NCBI GenBank assembly: GCA_026000755.1
Contig: BNZC01000029.1
Coordinates: 1-12,554, forward strand
Source: Clostridia bacterium
GTDB lineage: Bacteria; Bacillota; Clostridia; Lachnospirales; Lachnospiraceae
Direction of reading: 5' to 3'
Length of the DNA stretch: 12,554 nucleotides
A program made the position numbers and the translations under genes. Positions 6,935 through 12,554 of the stretch are shown here, piece after piece. The notes under the pieces were generated by a model. That model was given only the letters and a program-made list of their open reading frames with translations. It ran no database searches and was not told the DNA's origin. Within the stretch, counting starts at the first letter, position 1; each line of letters starts with the position of its first letter.

Positions 6935-7062
6935 GGAGATGGGAGCGTTTCGGTTTGCGAGAGAGGCTTTTGATGTTGTGTTGATTACCAGGGGCTTAGG
7001 GGGAGGCGTTTTCTTCTAAAGCGAGGTGGCAGTTTCGATTTGCGAGAGGTGTTTTTGATGTT
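6898..7062 (+). repeat. 85-bp tandem duplication of the ybaB 3' end
   Basis: The block 6898-6982 covers the last eleven codons of ybaB, its stop and 48 bases beyond. It is repeated directly at 6983-7062 with a constant period of 85 bases and no indel; the stop codons fall at 6932 and 7017. The first copy reads [11 protein letters not shown] then stop, and the second would read ITRGLGGGVFF then stop, though in another frame and without a start. By eye about four bases in five match. The similarity stops near 7062, where AT-rich accessory DNA begins. Confidence 0.85.
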
Positions 7063-7177
7063 ACATTTTCAAGAAGAAAGCAGGCTTTTATTTCAGAACC
7101 TTGGAGTTTCTAAAAAGATGGTCTTATTTCATCAAGAACAAAATTATCCATGGAATGTCTTATATAGCAAGCTATGA
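7058..7177 (+). CDS. Possible 39-residue peptide, unrecognised
   Basis: An ATG at 7058 opens a 39-residue frame beginning MLHFQEESRL and ending NVLYSKL. AGAGGTG six bases upstream could act as a ribosome binding site. Its start lies at the end of the second copy of the ybaB tail duplication. The stop overlaps in ATGA fashion with a further 22-codon frame (7174-7242), whose stop in turn overlaps the start of the DUF4177-like gene. It has no recognised family, signal peptide or membrane span. It may be chance or a remnant of a longer gene; another frame through the same stretch (7059-7226) is also open. Low confidence. Confidence 0.25.
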   Translation: MLHFQEESRLLFQNLGVSKKMVLFHQEQNYPWNVLYSKL

Positions 7178-7238
7178 TTTTGAACGAAAACAGTATCATA
7201 AACGGCAATATGCCGGGACTTAGAAAGGAGATTCTATT

Positions 7239-7382
7239 ATGAAAACTTACGAGTACAAATGTGTGTTTATTTCAGGATTAGGAGAAAAAACAGCCAGAAC
7301 TTTGAATCATTATGGGAAAGATGGTTGGGAACTGGTGTGTGTTGTTTGGTGTTGGCATTATCTGAAAAGAACGGTTAATTAA
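7239..7382 (+). CDS. DUF4177-like small protein
   Basis: A 47-residue protein with a clear ribosome binding site (AAAGGAG, about 7224-7230) nine bases before the ATG. Its layout matches the DUF4177 pattern: an opening YEYKCVFI strand (4-11), LNHYGKDGWELVCVV (22-36), where LN-x-x-G-x-x-GWELV is the family hallmark, and YLKR near the end (41-44). These proteins are usually 50 to 70 residues and of unknown function, so this copy is short, with little between the first strand and the LN motif. It lies in the insert between ybaB and recR, 14 bases before the nucleotidyltransferase gene; its stop codon adjoins that gene's ribosome binding site. The family assignment is from memory of the motif. Confidence 0.7.
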   Translation: MKTYEYKCVFISGLGEKTARTLNHYGKDGWELVCVVWCWHYLKRTVN

Positions 7383-7396
7383 GGAGAGAGGATTCC

Positions 7397-7663
7397 ATGG
7401 ATAATTCTGTTCTTGATGAAATAAAAACCATATGTTTGTCTTACGGTGCAACCCAAATTATTCTATTCGGGAGTCGTGCAAAAGGTACAAATATGCTGCG
7501 TAGTGATTTTGATATTGCTGTCAGAGGGATTGCCGATTCCGGTCATTTACAGAGTGAAATAGAAAATATAAACACATTATATACGATTGATATGGTTTAT
7601 ATGGATCGTTGTAAAAATGATAATTTATTGGAGGAAATTTCAAAATATGGAGTACAAATTTAG
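7397..7663 (+). CDS. MNT-type minimal nucleotidyltransferase domain protein
   Basis: An 88-residue protein of the minimal nucleotidyltransferase (MNT, polymerase-beta-like) family. The signature GSRAKGTNMLRSDFDIAV (25-42) gives the GS pair at G25/S26 and two metal-binding aspartates at D37 and D39. D65 in IDMVYMD is a plausible third acidic residue. The length is close to the usual 95 to 110 residues, though the end looks a little short. The family normally pairs with a HEPN or nucleotidyltransferase-substrate-binding protein encoded alongside. In MntA/HepT-type systems the MNT partner neutralises the HEPN RNase by adding nucleotides. Here the adjoining partner frame is badly truncated. The ATG at 7397 follows AAGGAGAGAGG. 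Local DNA is much more AT-rich than dnaX or recR, suggesting acquisition. Confidence 0.85.
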   Translation: MDNSVLDEIKTICLSYGATQIILFGSRAKGTNMLRSDFDIAVRGIADSGHLQSEIENINTLYTIDMVYMDRCKNDNLLEEISKYGVQI

Positions 7664-7787
7664 AACAAGATTGCAACTCTTTTCTAAGGCGATAGATTAT
7701 TTATATGAGGGTTTTTGTGAAATTGTCGAATTGAAGTTTCTTGATTTGTTTCTGGATTTTCGGGATTATGCAAATAACATAGCTTAA
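7647..7787 (+). pseudogene. Truncated partner of the MNT nucleotidyltransferase (HEPN-like remnant)
   Basis: An ATG at 7647 overlaps the last codons of the MNT gene and opens a 46-residue frame starting MEYKFRTRLQLFSKAIDYLY. This opening resembles the first helix of nucleotidyltransferase-substrate-binding/HEPN partners, in which a phenylalanine- and leucine-rich helix with K-A-(I/L)-x-x-L is usual. Known partners run to about 110 to 140 residues with a later R-x4-6-H or equivalent motif; none is present here. The frame stops at 7787, 26 bases before recR. GGAGG lies about 12 bases upstream. It is most simply a partner gene that has lost its 3' two-thirds, but a short unrelated protein cannot be excluded. 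Confidence 0.5.
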
Positions 7788-7813
7788 AGGAAACAACCAC
7801 AGGAGCGTAATTT

Positions 7814-8410
7814 ATGGAATACTACAGCAAGCAAATCAACAAGCTAATTGAAGAACTCTCCATCCTGCCCGGTATTGGTGCAAAATCTGCCCAGCGATTG
7901 GCGTTTCACATTTTGAATATGCCTAAGGAGCAGGTGAGAGGCTTATCCCAAGCTCTTTTGTCCGCAAGGGAAAATGTATGTTACTGCGACAGTTGCTACA
8001 CCTTAACGGACAGCGAACTATGCCCCATTTGCAAGAATCCCTCACGCAATTCGCACATGATTATGGTTGTGGAGAATCCAAGGGATCTTGTGGCATATGA
8101 AAAAACGCAGAAATACGAGGGGGTCTACCATGTACTCCACGGTGCAATATCCCCCATGCTAGGGATTGGTCCGGGGGACATTAAGCTAAAGGAACTGATG
8201 AACCGTTTGCAGGGGGAGGTGGAAGAGGTCATTATTGCCACCAATTCCAGTCTGGAAGGGGAAACCACCGCCATGTACATCAGTAAACTGATTAAGCCTA
8301 CAGGGATTAAGGTGTCTAAGATTGCAAGCGGCGTACCGGTAGGAGGGGATCTGGAGTACATAGATGAAATGACTCTGTTTCGTGCGCTGGAGGGGCGGGT
8401 AGAGTTGTAA
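7814..8410 (+). CDS. recR: Recombination mediator protein RecR
   Basis: A 198-residue protein, the normal RecR length. RecR works with RecO, and RecF at some sites, to load RecA on single-stranded DNA during gap repair. A helix-hairpin-helix with LPGIGAKSAQRLA (18-30) comes first. A C4 zinc finger follows: C58 and C61 in CDSC, C70 and C73 in CPIC. The Toprim domain has VVENPRDLVAYEKT (85-98), with E87 as the conserved acidic residue, and YHVLHGAISPMLGIGP (105-120). GGDLEYIDEMTLFRAL (177-192) closes the protein. The start has CAGGAGC upstream at good distance. The gene usually sits right after ybaB, but here about 880 bases separate them. Confidence 0.97.
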   Translation: MEYYSKQINKLIEELSILPGIGAKSAQRLAFHILNMPKEQVRGLSQALLSARENVCYCDSCYTLTDSELCPICKNPSRNSHMIMVVENPRDLVAYEKTQKYEGVYHVLHGAISPMLGIGPGDIKLKELMNRLQGEVEEVIIATNSSLEGETTAMYISKLIKPTGIKVSKIASGVPVGGDLEYIDEMTLFRALEGRVEL

Positions 8411-8430
8411 CTATGGGCAAGCGAGGGGAT

Positions 8431-8629
8431 ACTATTCACGGTTGATTCGAAAACGGCTGCCGCCCTGCCCAAAAAAGAACCTTTGAGCGAAATGGAGGGA
8501 AGACCCTCCTTGCAGGAAAGCCCGCTTTTGCTGACTGCAAGGCGTATTTGGAGGGGCTTGCCCGAAATGCTTTAAGCGAGGGATCTTTTTTGGGCAGGGC
8601 GGCAGCCGTTTGGGGTTCACCGTGAATAG
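8431..8629. repeat. Inverted-repeat (MITE-like) element 2 with a perfect 28-bp stem
   Basis: Ends CTATTCACGGT (8432-8442) and ACCGTGAATAG (8619-8629) are exact inverted repeats. Inside them, 8451-8478 and 8584-8611 are a second, perfect 28-base inverted repeat (start AAACGGCTGCCGCCC, inner end AAAAAAGA). Internal pairs include CCTTGCAG (8508-8515) with CTGCAAGG (8535-8542) and GGAGGG with CCCTCC (8495-8509). The whole 198-base unit should fold into a long stem. No coding frame is credible. The first 15 bases, ACTATTCACGGTTGA (8431-8445), are identical to the outer end of element 1 read on the minus strand (3697-3683). It fills the space between convergent recR and the DUF4349 gene and could also block transcription from both sides. 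Confidence 0.75.
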
Positions 8630-8644
8630 CCCCCCAGTTTTGTG

Positions 8645-9517
8645 TTATTTTTTCCTCTTTTTCCGAAGCTTAACAATAATAAGTACCGGCACCCCTATCA
8701 CAATCACAAAGGGCAATGAAATCACCACAAATACCACCAACACCTTAAAGCTTTCCTGTAAGGCACTTACCACCGTCTGTGCCGTATTATGCCAATAGTT
8801 TCGCTCGCCTCGTATCTTTTCCGGAGCGGACAGGGAAATACTGACATCTTGGTATTCGATTCGTTGGTCAATGTCCTCATTGGATTCTGTCAAAGACAGT
8901 ACCTGCCGTTCCAATGAGGAAATATGATCAATGATAGAGATTCTGGCATCAATCTGTTCAATGGAGGTCTGTCCCTCCAGTTCTCTATACAGGGCTATTT
9001 TTTTATTTAAGTCCTCAATGTCTTTTTCTCTGTTGGTATATTGCTTGGTGACATCCGATAGGGAGGTGTTGTAAGAGGACAATTCAAAACCTGTGGTAAG
9101 TTCCGTAAGGAAAGCTTCCGCTTTGTCCGTTGGAACTTTAACCAGTAGGTAACCATAGGAATCATCCCCTAAATTGATGTTTTTTGTGGCAATTTTCCCA
9201 TCATTGGCATTTACCAACTCTTCAACTTTCGATAAAGTCTTATTGATATTCTTGGTTTCTATGCTGATTTGACTGCTTAGGATAACTTTATCTGATTCTG
9301 CCGAGCTGTTATGTATAGAATCACCTGATACAGCACCGTCATAGGCAGAACCTTCCGTCACAATACCGGAACCCGATTTAAGAACGTCACCGGTGCCGTA
9401 ATACAGGGGTTCGGGACTGCCATAGCCGTTACTTAAGGTGATATTAATCGCAATGATAAATAAAGCAAGTACTGCTATAGAAGCGGCAACAATACCTACA
9501 ATTTTTTTTATTTTCAT
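8645..9517 (-). CDS. DUF4349-family membrane protein
   Basis: From the ATG at 9517 this is a 290-residue protein. A membrane anchor spans about 5-27, without a lipobox cysteine. A serine- and glycine-rich linker follows, then a DUF4349 domain (about 76-231) with the ISIETKNINKTLSKVEELV strand-helix start and LLVKVPTDKAEAFLTEL. A coiled coil (about 160-221) follows, then a second membrane span (about 258-283) and the basic tail KLRKKRKK. The bulk should lie outside the membrane; function is unknown for the family. The frame is open further upstream, but the start at MKIKKI gives a classic anchor. AAAGG lies about 14 bases ahead, somewhat far. An ATG at 9529 is the alternative, but it sits almost on the AAAGGAT. 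It is downstream of the diguanylate cyclase gene and may be co-transcribed. Confidence 0.85.
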   Translation of the reverse strand: MKIKKIVGIVAASIAVLALFIIAINITLSNGYGSPEPLYYGTGDVLKSGSGIVTEGSAYDGAVSGDSIHNSSAESDKVILSSQISIETKNINKTLSKVEELVNANDGKIATKNINLGDDSYGYLLVKVPTDKAEAFLTELTTGFELSSYNTSLSDVTKQYTNREKDIEDLNKKIALYRELEGQTSIEQIDARISIIDHISSLERQVLSLTESNEDIDQRIEYQDVSISLSAPEKIRGERNYWHNTAQTVVSALQESFKVLVVFVVISLPFVIVIGVPVLIIVKLRKKRKK

Positions 9518-9614
9518 AATGTTTCCCATATCCTTTCTCACATAAAACTCGTTATAATATAATTCTGTTTCGTCCGCCCTCTTTTGCACGAAAACAAAGT
9601 ATGTCTGTCAAATA

Positions 9615-12017
9615 CTATATAATTTGAAGCTCATCACTGCAAACTCTGTTTCGCCCGCTCTCTTTCGCCGTATACAAATTCTTATCCGCACGTTCAATGA
9701 AGTCCTCTATGGTATCACCTAACTGCGGAATAACAGATACCACGCCGATACTGATGGTTGCAGTTGTCACGATATTGTCGGTTAAAGTTACCACTCGCAT
9801 TGCCTCTGTTCTTGCACGTACTTTCTCTGCTACATGGAGTGCACTTTCTAAAATGGTGTTGGGCAAAAGAATACCAAACTCCTCACCACCCAAGCGAGCA
9901 ACTAAATCTTCGGGACGCTGTATCACGGAAAAAAATATCTCAGCAACGGATTTCAGCAGTTCGTCTCCTTGAGGATGTCCATAGGTGTCATTGTAAACTT
10001 TGAATTTGTCTACATCCAACATCATAAACGAAATGGGTGTTCTGACACGAATTGCTCTTTCCCATTCTTTTTCTATATGTTTATTAAATTTTCTTCGGTT
10101 AGGCAAACCTGTCAGCGGATCCGTTTCACTGTCTCGTTCCGCCAAATCCCGGGCGATAGCGGAGGATAAAATACCATTTACCATACTGACAAGGGATTCA
10201 CTTTCTTCCCATGATCTGCGAATTCCTACGTTGTCATCTACTACAAACAATCCGTAGAATTCACTGTTTATGTATATCGGTGTCCAAAGGAAAGCTTTCA
10301 CATCTGTTTCTTTCAAAAAGTCAAATTTTCCGCTTTTTTCTGTGAGAATGTTATTGCAGTAAATGATAGGCATTTCGCTTTCTTCGGGCATTTTATCGGG
10401 GAAAAAACGGTCAAGCTTTTCTCTCAAACCGCTGACAGAAGCCGGAACGGGGACATCTGTGCCGCACCAGTAATAAGCAGGGTGAAATACGTCTTTTTCC
10501 TTGTCTGCGACAGCAATTAAAACCCGGGAAGCCCCAACAAATACGCCGACAAGCCCCAAAGCATTTTCGATAAGATTCGTCATATCTGTTCCGATAAGAA
10601 TGTTTTTAGAGATAGAGCCTAACATTTTTTCTTGCTTTAATCGCTTGGTGATGGCAGTTCTGTCGTGAGCTGACACGATAGAATAACCGAAAGAGATGGC
10701 AATTACTAAAAGGAAGCAAAAATACGGAATGATACTTACTCCGGTGTGCAGAATCAGTTCATCCGCAAATTCATACAAACCGCCAAGTAGCATGGCAACC
10801 GTAGCAAGCGCAACATGGCACAGGACATCACGGCTGATGGCTTTTTTAATCCTTTCAAAAACAGTACCGTTGCCGTAAGCATGGGAACGTATTTTCTTAA
10901 CAAACTGTATCCATACGGAATATATCACAAGGTATATGAGATACGAAAATATTATGAGCATGGAAATGTTAAAAATCCAAAGCTTCATGCCAAAACCGCT
11001 GAATAATAACAGCAAGATAAGACTTGAGCAAATTGCCATGTAAATCTTAGTAATACGAGATACTTTTTTACCACCGAGGAAATCAAACTGGCATCCCCAG
11101 AATGCTACGGTCATTGCAAATGAAAGCAAGGTCGCTCTGGTGATATTTAACGACTGGGAAACGTAGGAGTCTAAAAACCCCGAGCTAAGCAGCAGATAGG
11201 AGGCAAGGGATAAGCTTGAAATCGCAAAATACAAATAGTGTTTCTCACGTTGCAGCATGGAATTAATCAAATAAAATGCACCTATGAACAGATACATTCC
11301 GATCATAAGTATATTGATGGCAGGAGATTCGTTATTTTCCACAATTTCGGTGGAATCAATATATGCGTTGGTGGAGTTTATGCCAATCTCCGAAGAAGCC
11401 GGGTCGCCAAAAATGCGAAGTGTCAATCGGTTTGCGCCCTCATGGATGTAATCGGAGTTAAAAGCACGAGATAATAGGTGTTTTTGTTTATGTAAGCGAA
11501 TAGAATCCTTGTCGTCAAGATACAGTTCGGAAACGATCTTGTGTCCGTTAATAAAGACTTCATAGTTATCGGAAATATTGTGTAATGCTATTTGGGGCAG
11601 AGTGTTGTTGTCTTTCAGATACTGCATCGCTTCGGCGGTATAGTTAAAGTCAAACGCAAGGGTATATTCTCGTGCAGGATTGTCAAAAAAGCCCAAGGCT
11701 GCGTTTTCAAGACCAAATTTGCTGACCTGATAGGTAGTTGCCGGCGATTCTTCTTTACTGTGAATTTTTTTCAAGGCATCGGAGTTATAGCCCGCATCCA
11801 GATAGCGTTCGTCAAATCCGTTTGCCCCATAGGAATCAACAGCCATTAGGTTTACATGCAATGGTGTGTTTTCACTGACATCGGACATTTGATCGACAAT
11901 GCCTAAAATGATGATAGTCAGCAACAGTGCCAAATAAAATATCGGCAGTAATCTTGTAAACGATTTGTTGTCTGATTTTTCGGTTGTTGAAATTTCTTTA
12001 TCCTTAATGTTGTGCAT
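9615..12017 (-). CDS. Membrane-anchored sensor diguanylate cyclase (7TM-GAF-GGDEF)
   Basis: Starting at 12017 the protein has 800 residues. A signal-anchor span (about 23-41) leads to an external domain (about 45-230) with a jelly-roll look, NYEVFINGHKI and GANRLTLRIFG being characteristic of galactose-binding-like folds. Several membrane spans (about 233-446) follow in a 7TMR-DISM-like block, then a GAF-like domain (about 466-623). The GGDEF domain (about 631-793) has DPLTGLPNRRKF, metal-binding DVDKFK (668-673), catalytic GGEEF (710-714) and an inhibitory-site RPED (701-704) exactly five residues upstream. It should make cyclic di-GMP from two GTP, with product inhibition, in response to an external ligand. 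The frame extends 57 codons further upstream, but that part overlaps the promoter. GGAGGA precedes the chosen ATG by about 11 bases. Confidence 0.93.
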   Translation of the reverse strand: MHNIKDKEISTTEKSDNKSFTRLLPIFYLALLLTIIILGIVDQMSDVSENTPLHVNLMAVDSYGANGFDERYLDAGYNSDALKKIHSKEESPATTYQVSKFGLENAALGFFDNPAREYTLAFDFNYTAEAMQYLKDNNTLPQIALHNISDNYEVFINGHKIVSELYLDDKDSIRLHKQKHLLSRAFNSDYIHEGANRLTLRIFGDPASSEIGINSTNAYIDSTEIVENNESPAINILMIGMYLFIGAFYLINSMLQREKHYLYFAISSLSLASYLLLSSGFLDSYVSQSLNITRATLLSFAMTVAFWGCQFDFLGGKKVSRITKIYMAICSSLILLLLFSGFGMKLWIFNISMLIIFSYLIYLVIYSVWIQFVKKIRSHAYGNGTVFERIKKAISRDVLCHVALATVAMLLGGLYEFADELILHTGVSIIPYFCFLLVIAISFGYSIVSAHDRTAITKRLKQEKMLGSISKNILIGTDMTNLIENALGLVGVFVGASRVLIAVADKEKDVFHPAYYWCGTDVPVPASVSGLREKLDRFFPDKMPEESEMPIIYCNNILTEKSGKFDFLKETDVKAFLWTPIYINSEFYGLFVVDDNVGIRRSWEESESLVSMVNGILSSAIARDLAERDSETDPLTGLPNRRKFNKHIEKEWERAIRVRTPISFMMLDVDKFKVYNDTYGHPQGDELLKSVAEIFFSVIQRPEDLVARLGGEEFGILLPNTILESALHVAEKVRARTEAMRVVTLTDNIVTTATISIGVVSVIPQLGDTIEDFIERADKNLYTAKESGRNRVCSDELQII

Positions 12018-12125
12018 ATTAAGCAATTTCCTCCAATGGACTATGAATTGCAAAAATTTTATAAATATCAAAAAATAATTGAATTCATTTTTATAGGTTC
12101 TTCTTAGGGCGAATGACCAGATTTC

Positions 12126-12154
12126 ATTGTAACACACATTATCAGCCATTGCAA
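12126..12154 (-). promoter_or_regulatory. Sigma-A promoter of the diguanylate cyclase gene
   Basis: On the minus strand TTGCAA (12154-12149) and TACAAT (12131-12126) lie 17 bases apart, both near consensus. The predicted start near 12119 gives a leader of about 100 bases before the ATG at 12017. The leader is AT-rich and has a weak inverted pair (ATGAATT..CAA with TTG..AATTCAT) but no recognisable riboswitch. The promoter's position argues against the longer reading frame as the true protein start. Confidence 0.65.
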
Positions 12155-12168
12155 GCATGGCACAATGA

Positions 12169-12318
12169 AAAGATAGGACGGGTTTCAAAAACTATATTGA
12201 AAAGCATAAGCCCGAAATGGCTGTTCGATTTGGGACAAACGAATATTTGAAAAATGGAGGAATTACTAACATTCCGCTTTATTTCGTCGGCAAAATTTTT
12301 GAACTGAGTGCAAGGTAA
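12169..12318 (+). pseudogene. 3' remnant of an AAA/DUF4143-type ATP-binding protein gene
   Basis: A frame without a start codon reads KDRTGFKNYIEKHKPEMAV and, further on, GITNIPLYFVGKI, ending with a stop at 12316. The combination of IEKHKP, a following RFGT segment and a terminal IPLY is what one sees at the very C-terminus of large AAA ATP-binding proteins with a DUF4143 domain, where the ending is commonly IPLYAVF. Those proteins are about 400 residues, so only the last tenth remains. An in-frame stop lies just upstream at 12166, and the diguanylate cyclase promoter occupies the adjacent bases. The family match is from memory and needs a search. Confidence 0.6.
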
Positions 12319-12362
12319 TCAACTGCGTTTTTGTGTGGATTTTTTTGTGATGAATATAGTAA

Positions 12363-12408
12363 AGGAAATGCAGAACGAAGAGGTGTAAGCCCTCATTCTG
12401 CATTTCCT
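12363..12408. repeat. Inverted repeat (hairpin)
   Basis: AGGAAATGCAGAA (12363-12375) pairs perfectly with TTCTGCATTTCCT (12396-12408). Two further pairs follow a mismatch, and an inner AGG/CCT can also pair. No T-tract follows on the plus strand and only a short one on the minus strand, so a terminator role is uncertain. The surrounding 12319-12470 shows no gene. Confidence 0.6.
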
Positions 12409-12470
12409 CTGTAATTAGTATAGTGTCCTAGTACAGCGTATTTCAAATAACTACCCATTAAACTTGTCTG

Positions 12471-12547
12471 AATTTCCATATGCACTATGGGTAAAGCCTC
12501 GCTGTAGCCCGCTACAGCTACGTTTTCCCCATGTACCTATGAAAATT
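12471..12547. repeat. Long imperfect inverted repeat at the window edge
   Basis: The arm 12471-12507 (AATTTCCATATGCACTATGG onward) and the arm 12512-12547 are imperfect inverted copies of each other. They meet at a tight centre where GCTGTAG and CTACAGC flank four bases. The outer parts share CATATG-like and ATGGG/CCCAT blocks with small indels. The unit may continue past the end of the window. It has no coding frame and resembles intergenic palindromic repeat units found in multiple genomic copies. Confidence 0.5.
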
Positions 12548-12554
12548 TATCCTG

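Noticed and set aside
8432..8620. Coding frames within inverted-repeat element 2
   Set aside because: They are by-products of the palindrome, with no ribosome binding site and no protein-like composition.
9518..9589. Longer N-terminus for the DUF4349 protein
   Set aside because: The extra 24 residues precede a textbook membrane anchor and have no ribosome binding site at their ATG.
12018..12188. Longer N-terminus for the diguanylate cyclase
   Set aside because: The 57 extra codons overlap a good promoter, lack a convincing ribosome binding site and do not look like protein; the ATG at 12017 has GGAGGA and a standard anchor after it.
1..12554. CRISPR array or prophage
   Set aside because: No evenly spaced direct repeats with unique spacers and no integrase, terminase or structural phage genes were seen.

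Overview
The window looks like chromosome from a low-to-moderate GC Gram-positive anaerobe, most likely class Clostridia and plausibly Lachnospiraceae. This rests on strong AGGAG-type ribosome binding sites, near-consensus sigma-A promoters with 17-base spacers, the Firmicutes-style dnaX-ybaB-recR order beside a tRNA-Ser gene, and the general look of the proteins. No taxonomic search was possible, so this is inference.

Layout. (a) 1-2029, plus strand: a consensus promoter drives a REC/HD-GYP response regulator (predicted c-di-GMP phosphodiesterase), followed by a stand-alone Hpt phosphotransfer protein. They form a two-gene signalling unit with no histidine kinase in view. Two terminator candidates follow; the stronger contains the last codons of the convergent gene. 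(b) 2005-3543, minus strand: a MATE-family efflux transporter, preceded by a tRNA-Ser(CGA) gene with its own terminator hairpin. (c) 3555-3708: an inverted-repeat element. (d) 3739-8410, plus strand: a promoter, then a 6-phosphofructokinase with a mixed donor-site signature, dnaX, ybaB and recR. The usual ybaB-recR adjacency is broken by about 730 bp of AT-rich accessory DNA carrying a tiny DUF4177-like protein, a MNT-type minimal nucleotidyltransferase and a truncated partner. An 85-bp tandem duplication of the ybaB 3' end lies at the left border of this insertion. (e) 8431-8629: a second inverted-repeat element with a perfect 28-bp stem between convergent genes; it shares a 15-base end with the first element. 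(f) 8645-12154, minus strand: a membrane-anchored diguanylate cyclase (7TM, GAF, GGDEF with an I-site) with its own promoter, then a DUF4349 membrane protein. (g) 12169-12554: the 3' remnant of an AAA/DUF4143-type ATPase gene on the plus strand and two further inverted repeats.

How the genes fit together: both ends of the window handle cyclic di-GMP. The left end carries the predicted degrading enzyme under phosphorelay control; the right end carries the predicted synthesising enzyme under control of an extracellular sensor. Between them lies a housekeeping DNA replication and repair cluster. No CRISPR array, prophage or intact insertion sequence was seen. The least ordinary features are the decayed duplications of gene 3' ends (two cases), the accessory insert in the ybaB-recR gap, the paired hairpin elements, and long poly-G tracts inside housekeeping genes. 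I do not see a convincing wholly new biological system.
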